From CAYQJL01 sp964573295 (GTDB lineage Bacteria > Eisenbacteria > RBG-16-71-46 > CAIMUX01 > WJJG01), in the NCBI GenBank assembly GCA_964573295.1, contig CAZNJE010000010.1, positions 1 through 64,000 of the forward strand: DNA of 64,000 nucleotides. The letters are read 5' to 3'. The notes under the pieces were generated by a model. It was not told the origin of the DNA, made no database searches, and worked only from the letters and a program-made list of their open reading frames with translations. The first letter of the stretch is position 1. Each line of letters starts with the position of its first letter. This document shows positions 15,484 through 24,224 of the stretch, piece after piece. The translations under genes and the position numbers were made by a program.

Positions 15484-18327
15484 ATGCCACGCGCCCTCAA
15501 GATTGTCCTATGGATTGCCGGTATCCTGGTCGCCCTGCTGGTGCTCCTGCTCGTCGTCGCCCCCCTGCTGCTGCCGCGGGACCAGCTGCGCTCGCGTCTG
15601 ATGGCCACGGTCGAAGAGCAACTCGGTCGCCCCGCACGGGTCGAGGACTTCTCGATCCGTCTGATCCCCTCCGCGCGGCTGCGATTGAGTGGCCTGGAGC
15701 TTGGTTCGCCTCCCGAAGGCCCCCGCCAGGAGATCAGCCTCGAGAGCTGCGACCTGCACGTGGCCCTGCTACCGCTCCTGCAGCGCCAGGTCAAGGTTCG
15801 GCGCGTCGAGATCCACTCACCCCGCGTGGTGATGGAGCTTCCCGCCGCGGCCGATGGCACATCCGGTGACGCGGCGGCGGCCGGACAGTCAGGCGAGGCG
15901 ACCGAGATCGGCCGGGGCGGAACAGAGGCCGCCGGAGACCAGGCCGCGGGAGAGACCGGTGAAGCCGAAGCTTCAGGAGCCGGCGCGCAAAGGGCCGCGG
16001 ATGGCCGTGGCCAGCCGAATGCGGGAAGCGATGCCTCCCCCGGGGCGGGTGCTCCTCCCATGGAGATCCGTATCGAGGAACTCATCATCCGCGATGGAGA
16101 GATCACGGTCTTCGCCCAGGGCGGCACCGAGCCCAACCAGCCGCCCTTGCTCGCGATCGCAGGCTTGAGCGAGGACCTCTCGGCAGCGGCCCTGCCCGAC
16201 GGCGACTGGCAGCTAGAGGGGTTGACCAGGATCGAGTCGATTCGCGCTCATCTGCCGGCCGGAACCTTCGGCGAGGGTCTGCGGGTGGGCTTCCGCAAGA
16301 AGCTGCAGTACATAGCCTCCGGCGATCGGCTCGTCGTCGAAGAAGCAACCCTCTCCCTGGGGGATCTCCCGGTCGGTACCACCGGCGTGATCACGGGCCT
16401 GCTCGGCGGCGACATGAAAGCCGACCTCGAGCTTCGCGGAGGTCCCGCCGATGTGGGAAGCCTGCTCGCGTATCTGCCCGCCGGCACCCTGCCCGAAGCC
16501 GAGGGCCTGCGATCCTCGGGCATGCTGGAGCTGGCCGCCTCGATTCGCGGTGCGTTGGGCGCGCCCCAGCCGCCCGGTTTCGATGTGCGGCTGTCCGTCG
16601 CCCAGGGACGAATCGAGCATCCCCAGCTCGCCGAACCGGTGACAGATCTGACCATCGACCTACACGTGACGCCAGAGCTCCTCGAGCTGAGGCAGATGTC
16701 GGCGGCGACGGGCGCGGGTCGTCTGCGCGCACGCGCGACCCTGCGCGAACCCCTCCTGCCCCCGGCCGAGCAGCATCTCGAAGCGGGCCTCGAGGCCGAT
16801 TTCGATCTGGCGCAGATCGGTCCGTGGCTGCCGCCCGAGAGCGGCGTGGCGTTCGAGGGCCGACTCTCGGCCGATCTGGAGGTGTCGGGTTCCCCGGCCG
16901 AGCCGGAGAAGTTGCATCCCTCTGGCACCGTATCGTGGTCGGAGGTGGCCGCTCGCGGAGAGGCTCTGCCGGCGCCGGTTTCGAAGGCGCACGGCACGGT
17001 CACCCTGCGCGGCCAGACGGTCGAACTCGATTCGATCGTCGCCGACATCGGCCAGAGCGACCTGGCCCTGAGGGGAACGCTGCGGAACTGGGCGGCCCTG
17101 ATGGACACAACCGGGGGCGCGGGCGTCCTGATGGCCGATCTTTCTCTGGAGAGCAGGCGGCTCGATCTGGATGAGCTGGCGCCCCCGTCCGAAGCAAGCC
17201 CGGGTAGCTCGGCGGCTAAGAGAAACGCCCCAGGAGAATCGCCCGCCTCCCGCCTGGAGAGCCTGGCGCCGCTGGGCCGAGTGTCGGGCCAGGTCACGGT
17301 GGCCGTCGACCAGCTCACCTTCAACCAGACTCAGGCCCGAAACCTCCACGGCCGGGTGCTTCTGGATCGAGGACGCATCACCATCGAGGAAGCCGACCTC
17401 CAGGCCTTCGGCGGCCAGATCCAGGTTGCGGGCGGTCTCGACGGCCGTGCCCTGGGCGCGCAGATGGGTGACGCCCCAGGTGAGCGGCCGAGTGGTGCCC
17501 CGGGCGAGCAGCTCGGCGAGGGGCAAGGGGCCGGCCTTCGTCTGCCCTTCGATGTGCGGGTGGACGTGAACGGTGCGCAAGCCCGCGAGCTCTACACCTA
17601 TGCCTCGGGCCTCAACCGCTACGCCCGCCTGGGTGAGTTCCTCTCGGGCACGATCAGTACGCAGGCGACCTTGAGCGGCAACCTGCTGGAAGACTTCAGC
17701 CTCGATCTCGAAAATCTCTCGTCCGACGGCAAACTCGAAACCCACGGCGCGCAGATTGCCGACCATCCGCTGCAGAACAGCCTGGCATCCTACCTCGATG
17801 CCCCCCAGATCAAGCATCTCGCCATCTCCGACTGGATGCAGCGATTCGAGATTCGGGACGGCAAGCTGCACTTCGAGGATCTGGATCTGGAAGCCGAGGA
17901 TGTGGGGCTCACCGGTTCGGGTTGGCAGGCCCTGGACGGTAGCGTGGGCATGGAACTCAATCTCACGCTGCCCAAATCAATGTCCGGCCAGGCCCTGAAG
18001 GAGTTGCCCGGCGAGCTACGCCCAATACTATTGGATGCTTCGGGGAAGCAGCTGGAGCTGCCGATCCTCGTGTCGGGCCAATTCAACTCCCCCAAGGTCG
18101 CGCTCGACACACAGGCTCTATCCGCTCGCGCCGAAGGGCTGCTGCGACAGCGACTGGCCGAGGAGCGCGACCGGATCACCGATCGTCTCGGGGATGAGGC
18201 CGGCAGCTTGATCGAAGGGCTGCTCAACAACGAGAAGACCGGCGCCGACTCATCGAAGACCGGCCAGAAGAAGGATCTGGAAGAGGGCGTCAAGGGACTG
18301 CTCGAGAATTTGCTGAAGAAGAAGTGA
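15484..18327 (+). CDS. AsmA-family inner-membrane-anchored protein
   Basis: A 947-residue protein. A single N-terminal TM (ALKIVLWIAGILVALLVLLLVV) is followed by the AsmA N-terminal pattern (LEEQLGRPARVEDFSIRLIPSARLRLSGLELG-type) and long beta-rich repeats. AsmA-like proteins of diderms sit in the periplasm and are linked to phospholipid transport between membranes. Residues about 120-192 are a low-complexity Ala/Gly/Glu insertion not expected in the family. The C-terminus has the conserved LPKSMSGQ.LKEL region and ends in a lysine cluster. The start at ATG 15484 has GGAGGTG five bases away; an upstream in-frame start at 15409 would put 25 extra residues before the TM. Substrate unknown. Confidence 0.85.
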   Translation: MPRALKIVLWIAGILVALLVLLLVVAPLLLPRDQLRSRLMATVEEQLGRPARVEDFSIRLIPSARLRLSGLELGSPPEGPRQEISLESCDLHVALLPLLQRQVKVRRVEIHSPRVVMELPAAADGTSGDAAAAGQSGEATEIGRGGTEAAGDQAAGETGEAEASGAGAQRAADGRGQPNAGSDASPGAGAPPMEIRIEELIIRDGEITVFAQGGTEPNQPPLLAIAGLSEDLSAAALPDGDWQLEGLTRIESIRAHLPAGTFGEGLRVGFRKKLQYIASGDRLVVEEATLSLGDLPVGTTGVITGLLGGDMKADLELRGGPADVGSLLAYLPAGTLPEAEGLRSSGMLELAASIRGALGAPQPPGFDVRLSVAQGRIEHPQLAEPVTDLTIDLHVTPELLELRQMSAATGAGRLRARATLREPLLPPAEQHLEAGLEADFDLAQIGPWLPPESGVAFEGRLSADLEVSGSPAEPEKLHPSGTVSWSEVAARGEALPAPVSKAHGTVTLRGQTVELDSIVADIGQSDLALRGTLRNWAALMDTTGGAGVLMADLSLESRRLDLDELAPPSEASPGSSAAKRNAPGESPASRLESLAPLGRVSGQVTVAVDQLTFNQTQARNLHGRVLLDRGRITIEEADLQAFGGQIQVAGGLDGRALGAQMGDAPGERPSGAPGEQLGEGQGAGLRLPFDVRVDVNGAQARELYTYASGLNRYARLGEFLSGTISTQATLSGNLLEDFSLDLENLSSDGKLETHGAQIADHPLQNSLASYLDAPQIKHLAISDWMQRFEIRDGKLHFEDLDLEAEDVGLTGSGWQALDGSVGMELNLTLPKSMSGQALKELPGELRPILLDASGKQLELPILVSGQFNSPKVALDTQALSARAEGLLRQRLAEERDRITDRLGDEAGSLIEGLLNNEKTGADSSKTGQKKDLEEGVKGLLENLLKKK

Positions 18328-18390
18328 CCCGGCGATCACAATTCCCCGCCAGGGGGGGCGACACGTGTGATGGGGCTCGGATCCTGGCGC

Positions 18391-18462
18391 GCGAGTGCCG
18401 CGAGTGCCGCGAGTGCCGCGAGTGCCGCGAGTGCCGCGAGTACCGCGGGTGCCGCGGGCACA
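18391..18462. repeat. 9-bp tandem repeat, about eight copies
   Basis: The unit GCGAGTGCC repeats from 18391 in exact 9-bp steps; the last copies drift to GCGAGTACC, GCGGGTGCC and GCGGGCACA. It lies between the convergent AsmA and STAS genes. Confidence 0.9.
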
Positions 18463-18543
18463 GGATCCCACCCGGTCTCGCGAAGACGCCCGCGGGTGGG
18501 ACGAAGCGTGCCAGATCGGCCTGGACCGATCAAAGCGAGCGGC

Positions 18544-18891
18544 CTAGTCGTCTTTCGCGAAAGCCGCGAGCGCCTCATCCTCCTGGTAATAGGAATCGAA
18601 GACCTCGAGCAGCTTGGTGATCATCATCACGCGCGAGACCTTCTGATTGGTGTTGCTGATCTTCATCTTGCCACCGGCGTTCGTGATGCTCGTGAAGAGC
18701 GTGACGACGATGCCGATCCCGGTGGAGTTGCAAAAGCCCACCCCGTCCATGTTGAGCAGGAACTTGCGGTCGCCCGCCTCCAGGAACCTCCCCAGGTCTT
18801 CCTTGATCTTGACGAACTCCGGACCGCCCTCGAGGTTGCCCTTGAAGTCGAAAACCCGCACATCCCCTTCCTGGCGTGTGCTGTAACGCAT
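18544..18891 (-). CDS. STAS-domain anti-sigma-factor antagonist
   Basis: A 115-residue single STAS domain, the fold of SpoIIAA/RsbV-type antagonists that bind anti-sigma kinases and are switched by phosphorylation. The central segment 'LLNMDGVGFCNSTGIGIVV' matches the family's DL..V.F.dSsGl pattern, with Ser at the position that is normally phosphorylated. The start at 18891 is chosen because AGGAGAGAGGA precedes it and the domain begins at once; an open frame further upstream runs through repeat-rich DNA. No anti-sigma partner is encoded nearby, so its partner is elsewhere in the genome. Confidence 0.88.
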   Translation of the reverse strand: MRYSTRQEGDVRVFDFKGNLEGGPEFVKIKEDLGRFLEAGDRKFLLNMDGVGFCNSTGIGIVVTLFTSITNAGGKMKISNTNQKVSRVMMITKLLEVFDSYYQEDEALAAFAKDD

Positions 18892-18939
18892 TCCTCTCTC
18901 CTGTGTTGGGATCCTGTTCTCTGACACTGTTCCCGGCGA

Positions 18940-19020
18940 CCTTCGCGACGATCCCTGACGATCTGCGACGATCCGGGACCATGTCGGACGATCCCGGACG
19001 ATCCCGGACCATTTGGGATG
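18940..19020. repeat. degenerate GACGATCC-type repeats
   Basis: Several copies of GACGATCCCGG or close variants (CTGACGATCTGC, GACGATCCGGGACCAT, GGACGATCCCGGACGATCC) lie between the STAS gene and the barrel-fusion gene. The spacing is irregular, about 10-17 bp. Confidence 0.6.
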
Positions 19021-19047
19021 ATACCGCAACTCCTTGCGCGGGTCGTC

Positions 19048-21354
19048 CTAGAATTCCACATCCACGAGCACACGCACAACCGAAGAGGTGTACTCGCGCA
19101 GGATCGCTTCGGTGGCGCCGCCGGTTGCCGTGTAGCCCTCCAGCCAGTCACCATCGAGCCAAGTGCCCTCGGCCATCAAGACGCAATCGGGCGCCAGCTC
19201 CTGGGTGAAACTCACGATGAGCACATCCGAGGAGGCCGGCCCGAGGCGATCGGTGATCGCGCCGGCTTCGTAGAGATCACGATTTTCCTGCACCGCGCCG
19301 AGCATCACCACCCCGCCGGGCCAGATCTCGGCATCGGCCCATACGCTCGCCGTGGTCTTCGTGGCGTCTTGCTCGGGCGCAAAGGAAGGCTTCCGGATCT
19401 CGTGGATGGCCTTCATGTGCTTGTAGAAGAACCCCACGCCCGCCGGGCCCCAGTCGATTCGCGCCGATCCGCGGAAACCCTGCAGGTTCGACTCGTAGGA
19501 CAACGCATTGTAGGGCGAGTAAAAGGCGCTCTCGAGTCTCTGATAGGCCAGATTGACCTTGCCGCGCAGCCCCTTCGTCGACACGCCCATGATCTGTGCA
19601 TCCTCGGGAGCCCGCATTTCGTGGGTCGCCTCGACACGCAGCGCCTCGCCGCCGGTGTAGCAATCATCTCCGCAATCCGTATCCTTGTCCGGCCACCAGT
19701 GGCTGGTCGCGTACTCGCCCTCGAGCGTGATGTCACCGGGCATGGGCATGATGACCTGTCCCGAGAGAACCCGGTCGCGCATGGGCGCCGACTGCATGAG
19801 GGTTCCGTGGCAGAGCGGCTGATCCTCATCCTCGTCCACGAGCAGGGCCACTGCCGAGAGCTCCAGCGGCGACACAGACCACGGCAGAGTGAATTGGGTG
19901 CCCAGGCGGCCGCCGTAGAGTTGCTGGAGATAGTAGGTGTCCTCCACGTCGAACTCGCCGCACTTCAGAGGATCGCGCGTGTGGGGCGTCTGCGGCCGCG
20001 CGTAGAGGGCCAGGATATCGGCCCGATCCCACAGGGTCACCGCCCAGCGGGCCCCTTCGAAGGTGAGGTCGGGACCCAGCTCCTCCAGGCTCTCGGAGCG
20101 GATGAAACCGGCCATCCCTGCATCCCCGCCACACACACCGCATCCCTGCGCGCGTTGCCCGCCACTGATGGGCGTGTCGTCCTGGTCCCAGCGCATGAGT
20201 GTCAGGGGCGTGAGCGAGACGCGGTAGAAGCCTCCGGTCAGGGTCGAGCGAACCATGCCCAGGCCAGGAAGCGCCCCCCCCGTGGTATGCCGGAAGAAGA
20301 AGCTGCCGTTCTCGTGCGAGAAGTAGTCGGGCCCGCTGCGCAGGACCGCCTCGCCCTCATTGCTGATCCGGATCAGACCGCCGGCGACCAGGGAAGGCGA
20401 GATCTGATAGGCCAGCTCCAGTTCCACCCGGTGACGCAGGGAGGCCCCCGGCTCGAGCGGCTCCCCATTCGAGCCCACCGCGCCGGTGCCGGTGGTGTCG
20501 ATGTGCATCCAGCGCATGCGCCCGCTTCCGGAGAGGTGGATCTTGGGGGCGAGCTTCGGCGTCCACTCATCGATCAAGAACCGCGCGCCGGCAGACCCCG
20601 CGCCGGGCTCACCGACGGTGGTCCCGCTCGATGCGGTTGTCGAACCGTCGGATCCGCCCTCCACCCCGAGCCAGTCGGCGAGCGCGCCGTCCCGCAGAGC
20701 GACGATCTCCGACGGGGTCGGGTCATGGTAGGCCACCTGCAGGATCCCGTCTGGATCGACGAGGTAGAGGCTGAAGCTGTGGGCGCTGGCGCCGAAGGAG
20801 GCGGTCACACGGCCGCCGCCATCGTGCAGATGCAGCAGGAGAGGGGCCGTGCTCTCGGCCATGTGGCGTACCCTGGAGGTCAACTCGCTGTCCCAGTTGA
20901 TGGAGACGAAACCCAGGCCATCGGCCCGGCCCCATTCGGCCAGATCGTTGCACCGCTGCAACCGGCGCGTGCACTCATGGCAATGGGTTGTCCAGAAGGC
21001 GACCAGGGTGACGGCATTGGCGTCATAGAGCGTATCCGAGGCCGCCTCACCGTCCACGCCCAGCTTGGGCAGGATGAAGAAGGGCGCCGGGCGGCCGGCG
21101 ACGCTCTCGTCGATCTCGAATTGCTCGGCCCCCGCCGGAGCGGTCGGGACGGTCAGAATGGTCAGAATGGTCAGACAAACGGTCAACACAGCCAGGCAGG
21201 CCATGAGGATCCGGGGCCCCGGCCGCCGGCCTTCCGCCAATGCCCGGGATGACGCCCTGCCTGGACCGGGGGGCATAGGCGATACAGCCGCTCCCGAGAA
21301 GGGTGTCCCATGCGTCCATCTGGCTTGGTCTGCGCGCAAACCGTCCATGACCAT
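19048..21354 (-). CDS. thioredoxin-like domain fused to a predicted outer-membrane beta-barrel
   Basis: A 768-residue protein. The ATG at 21352-21354 is chosen for its GGGAGGA site; this places the signal peptide (LMACLAVLTVCLTILTILTVPTAPAGA) about 50 residues in, unusually late. A start at 21204 would put it first but has a poor site. After the signal come a TlpA/AlkC-like thioredoxin domain with an active-site CxxC (TTHCHECTRR) and a conserved INWDSE strand, then about 530 residues of alternating amphipathic strands resembling an outer-membrane barrel, ending VRVLVDVEF with a terminal Phe. The architecture suggests a redox-active or former redox domain on the periplasmic side of an outer-membrane protein. 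It is divergent from a cytoplasmic-type thioredoxin at 21618. Function unknown. Confidence 0.75.
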   Translation of the reverse strand: MVMDGLRADQARWTHGTPFSGAAVSPMPPGPGRASSRALAEGRRPGPRILMACLAVLTVCLTILTILTVPTAPAGAEQFEIDESVAGRPAPFFILPKLGVDGEAASDTLYDANAVTLVAFWTTHCHECTRRLQRCNDLAEWGRADGLGFVSINWDSELTSRVRHMAESTAPLLLHLHDGGGRVTASFGASAHSFSLYLVDPDGILQVAYHDPTPSEIVALRDGALADWLGVEGGSDGSTTASSGTTVGEPGAGSAGARFLIDEWTPKLAPKIHLSGSGRMRWMHIDTTGTGAVGSNGEPLEPGASLRHRVELELAYQISPSLVAGGLIRISNEGEAVLRSGPDYFSHENGSFFFRHTTGGALPGLGMVRSTLTGGFYRVSLTPLTLMRWDQDDTPISGGQRAQGCGVCGGDAGMAGFIRSESLEELGPDLTFEGARWAVTLWDRADILALYARPQTPHTRDPLKCGEFDVEDTYYLQQLYGGRLGTQFTLPWSVSPLELSAVALLVDEDEDQPLCHGTLMQSAPMRDRVLSGQVIMPMPGDITLEGEYATSHWWPDKDTDCGDDCYTGGEALRVEATHEMRAPEDAQIMGVSTKGLRGKVNLAYQRLESAFYSPYNALSYESNLQGFRGSARIDWGPAGVGFFYKHMKAIHEIRKPSFAPEQDATKTTASVWADAEIWPGGVVMLGAVQENRDLYEAGAITDRLGPASSDVLIVSFTQELAPDCVLMAEGTWLDGDWLEGYTATGGATEAILREYTSSVVRVLVDVEF

Positions 21355-21617
21355 TCGATCCTCCCTGCGTCGCGGCGGGCCCTTGCGCCCACGTTCTCCG
21401 ACTCGGCGAGTCTGCGGCGCCGTCCGGCGCGGCGCCCCCAGATCCGCCGAGGCTCCCGGAGTCTCTCCCGACTGTCCCGGCAACAGTAGTGCGCCCGGAA
21501 CCTGGCTCCCAGACAGTCAGTATAGTCAGAGAGTTGCTTCAAAGAAACCGCACTTGCAGCCCGGCGCTCGGGAAGGCAGACTATGCGTTCGTGTGGTTTC
21601 GGGTAAGGAGGTAGGAG

Positions 21618-21932
21618 ATGATCGATATTACCGACAGCAATCTTCAGAGTGAGATCCTGGACGCCGACAAGCTGGCTGTGCTCGACTTCTCGGCAACGTG
21701 GTGCCAGCCGTGCAAGAAGCTGACACCCATCCTGGAGGAGCTATCGACCGAGTATGACGGCAAGATCGTCATCGGACACTGTGATGTCCAGAAGGCTCCC
21801 GAGACCGCCAAGCGATTCGGTGTGATGGCCGTGCCCACGGTTATCCTCTTCAAGGGAGGCCAAGAGATCGACCGCTTCGTCGGCCTCCAGAGCAAGGATC
21901 AGATCACCAAGAAGCTCGAGGCACACACTTGA
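21618..21932 (+). CDS. trxA: thioredoxin
   Basis: A 104-residue thioredoxin of normal length that reduces protein disulfides. The active site is WCQPCK instead of the usual WCGPCK; the cis-Pro loop (MAVPTVILF) and the GGQEIDRFVG segment are conserved. There is no signal peptide, so it acts in the cytoplasm. The ATG has a strong AAGGAGG site. The Gln in the CQPC active site changes the residue that tunes redox potential, a variation seen in some thioredoxins. It is divergent from the thioredoxin-barrel fusion and may share its 263-bp promoter region. Confidence 0.93.
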   Translation: MIDITDSNLQSEILDADKLAVLDFSATWCQPCKKLTPILEELSTEYDGKIVIGHCDVQKAPETAKRFGVMAVPTVILFKGGQEIDRFVGLQSKDQITKKLEAHT

Positions 21933-21976
21933 TGTGACCGCCGGCTTCCCGTCAACGCCGGGTCCGCCGGATCCGC

Positions 21977-22831
21977 CTAGTGCCGTCGCTTGGACCGGTC
22001 TTCGTTGACGAACGCCTTCTCCACATGAGGAAGGCTCAGGAAGATCTCCTTGTAGGCCGCCTCCGACCAATCCTGGTCCAGGAACATCACGTACTGGCGC
22101 AATTGCCGACCCGGATAGTGGATCTCCCGAAGGTAGCGCGGATCCCAGTGGACGCTGTCGTCCTCCGCGTAGCGCGGCATGATCTTGCGCATTCGCGTGA
22201 TGCCCAAGGCCCGCAGCGCGTCGATGAGTTCCTCGTCGCCGTCGAGCTCTTCAAGACGCCGCTCGCGGACCGGATCGCCGGGCTTTATCCCATGCAGCAG
22301 GTATTGCAGAACGCCGGGTTCGAGCTGCACCCGCACGAGGTCCGGTTGGCGGTTCTCCGGGGCGACCTCCAGGCTAGGGGTAACGGTCAGATCGAACCTC
22401 GCGGTCGGCTCCGCGCCACTGCGCTCGAAGATCTCGAGATGAGCCGCCGTGCCCAGAGGCACCGCGGCGTACTCGAAGTCGATGAGTAGTGATTCAGGAG
22501 TCGGCCGGCGCATCGCCACCGGGACATGGGCATCCTCACCGATCACGAGCCGCGCGCGATCGATCCCGAAGGCGTCGGCCCCGTACAAGAAGAAGGTCCA
22601 TTGCCCCTCATGCGAGTGAATAACCGCCGGACGGCACGCCAGATCCAATCCTCCCGCGAAGAGAACCGTCGTGCCCCCGGGCGCCAGGGAGTCCCCCTGA
22701 TCCGCGGCCGGTTCCGCGCATGCGCCGGCGGCCGATGCGCTGGGCACGGCCAGCCATCCGGCGATACCGATGATGCCGATCATGATGGCCGCGCACAGAC
22801 CACCGCTTTCCGATCCCGGGGGATGCGCCAT
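21977..22831 (-). CDS. secreted protein with a possible peptidase-prodomain-like C-terminus
   Basis: A 284-residue protein with a signal peptide (about MIGIIGIAGWLAVPSASAAGA). The ATG at 22829-22831 has a GGGAGGAA site. The middle is beta-rich. The last 110 residues, with VRVQLEPGVLQYLL, LIDALRALGITRMRKIMPRYA, YVMFLDQD and a final LSLPHVEKAFVNED, have the length, order and motif style of the inhibitory prodomain of secreted subtilisin-like proteases (the 'pGeviVk', 'l..lg', 'l..lpgVe.aepn' pattern). No catalytic domain follows. This resemblance is an inference from pattern only; the protein is otherwise unrecognised. Confidence 0.7.
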   Translation of the reverse strand: MAHPPGSESGGLCAAIMIGIIGIAGWLAVPSASAAGACAEPAADQGDSLAPGGTTVLFAGGLDLACRPAVIHSHEGQWTFFLYGADAFGIDRARLVIGEDAHVPVAMRRPTPESLLIDFEYAAVPLGTAAHLEIFERSGAEPTARFDLTVTPSLEVAPENRQPDLVRVQLEPGVLQYLLHGIKPGDPVRERRLEELDGDEELIDALRALGITRMRKIMPRYAEDDSVHWDPRYLREIHYPGRQLRQYVMFLDQDWSEAAYKEIFLSLPHVEKAFVNEDRSKRRH

Positions 22832-22912
22832 GCATTCCTCCCTTCGGGTGTGAAGCCAGACGAAACCAGGCTCCCCGATCACACGGGCCAAAGACAGGCC
22901 AAGAATCTGGCC

Positions 22913-22955
22913 GGCCGAGGCCTGGCCGAGGCCTGGCCGAGGCCTGGCCGTGGCC
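22913..22955. repeat. 11-bp tandem repeat, three and a half copies
   Basis: GGCCGAGGCCT repeats at 22913, 22924 and 22935, followed by a degenerate copy. Each unit is partly self-complementary (AGGCCT). It lies in the 163-bp gap between two minus-strand genes. Confidence 0.8.
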
Positions 22956-22994
22956 AGCGTTCCCGCCATCGGGCTGGGGGGCCTGGGTCGCCGT

Positions 22995-24119
22995 CTACCC
23001 CTTGGCCGCGGCCAGAATGGCCTCGGCCATTTCGGTCGTCGAGTTCGATCCGCCCAGATCGTAGGTGCGGACCGTTCCCTCTTTGATGACCTTGGCGATG
23101 CCGGCGTGAATCTTGTCGGCGATCTCCTGCTCGCCGAGCCAGCGCAGCATCAGCACACCGGTCGAAATCATCGCACAGGGATTCATCTTGTTCATGCCCG
23201 CATACTTGGGGGCGCTGCCGTGGGACGGCTCGAACACACCGATCTGGTCACCGATGTTGCCGCTGGCGGCGAAGCCCAGGCCACCGACCAGCTGGGCGGC
23301 CAGATCGCTGATGATGTCGCCGAACATGTTCGAACTCACCAGGACCCCGTAGTCCTGCGGGTTCTTCACCAACCACATACACATCGCATCGATGTTCGTC
23401 TCCCACAATTCGATGCCGGGGTAGTTCTTGGCCACTTCGCGGGCGGTGCGAACCATCAAGCCGCTCGTTTCGCGGATGACATTGGGCTTCTCGACGACGG
23501 TCACCGTCTTGTAGCCGTGCTGCTTGGCGTACTCGAAGGCCGCGGTCACGATCCGCTCCGATGCCTTGCGGGTGATGACCCGGCAGGAGATCGCCATGTC
23601 CTCGCCGGCGGTGTCCTTGAACTTGTTCATCTTGGCATTGGCCGCTGCGAGGGCGGCGCGAACGTCGTCAGGTACCGGATGGAATTCGATCCCGGCGTAG
23701 AGGCACTCGGTGTTCTCCCGGAAGACGACCAGATTGACGTCATCGCGGTAGTTGAGCGGGTTGCCTGGGAAGGCGATGCACGGCCGCAGATTCGTGTGAA
23801 GGTCGAAGTGCTGGCGAAGGCCCACGATCGGGCTCGAGTAGACCAGACCCTTTCCGCGTAGCGATGGATCGAGTTCTTTCTCGGCCTCTTCCTTCGGCTT
23901 GCTCGTGATGGCGCCAAAGAGCGCGCACTTGGTGTCGGCAATGAGTTCCTTGGTGCGATCCGGAAGCGGATTGCCCTCGCTCTTCCAGAACTCCCAGCCG
24001 ATGTCGCCGTGAATGTACTCGGCGTCAAACCCCATCTCATCCAGGACCAAACGGGTGGCATCCAGGACCTCGCCGCCGACGCCGTCGCCCGGCAGGTAGG
24101 CAATCCGATACTTCGCCAT
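22995..24119 (-). CDS. isocitrate/isopropylmalate dehydrogenase family protein
   Basis: A 374-residue decarboxylating dehydrogenase. Family features seen: glycine-rich N-terminus YLPGDGVGGEV, substrate-binding NLRPC and FRENTECLYAGIEF, the metal-site region NIDAMCMWL with FGDIISDLAAQL, and the cofactor loop PSHGSAPKYAG. Members use NAD or NADP and metal to oxidise isocitrate, 3-isopropylmalate or homoisocitrate. The RENTE/YAGIE pattern favours isocitrate, but specificity is not certain by eye. No leu genes are adjacent. The ATG at 24119 is preceded by GGAGGTT; a longer in-frame start at 24152 lacks this. It is probably monocistronic. Confidence 0.87.
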   Translation of the reverse strand: MAKYRIAYLPGDGVGGEVLDATRLVLDEMGFDAEYIHGDIGWEFWKSEGNPLPDRTKELIADTKCALFGAITSKPKEEAEKELDPSLRGKGLVYSSPIVGLRQHFDLHTNLRPCIAFPGNPLNYRDDVNLVVFRENTECLYAGIEFHPVPDDVRAALAAANAKMNKFKDTAGEDMAISCRVITRKASERIVTAAFEYAKQHGYKTVTVVEKPNVIRETSGLMVRTAREVAKNYPGIELWETNIDAMCMWLVKNPQDYGVLVSSNMFGDIISDLAAQLVGGLGFAASGNIGDQIGVFEPSHGSAPKYAGMNKMNPCAMISTGVLMLRWLGEQEIADKIHAGIAKVIKEGTVRTYDLGGSNSTTEMAEAILAAAKG

Positions 24120-24224
24120 GGTCAACCTCCGCAGAATGCGTGCGTGTTCCACCGTAAGAACGACTCGTTCGTCCCGCCAATGCGCGAAACGACCCGGAAG
24201 TATAGCAGCCCGCGGGCGGGGGGC

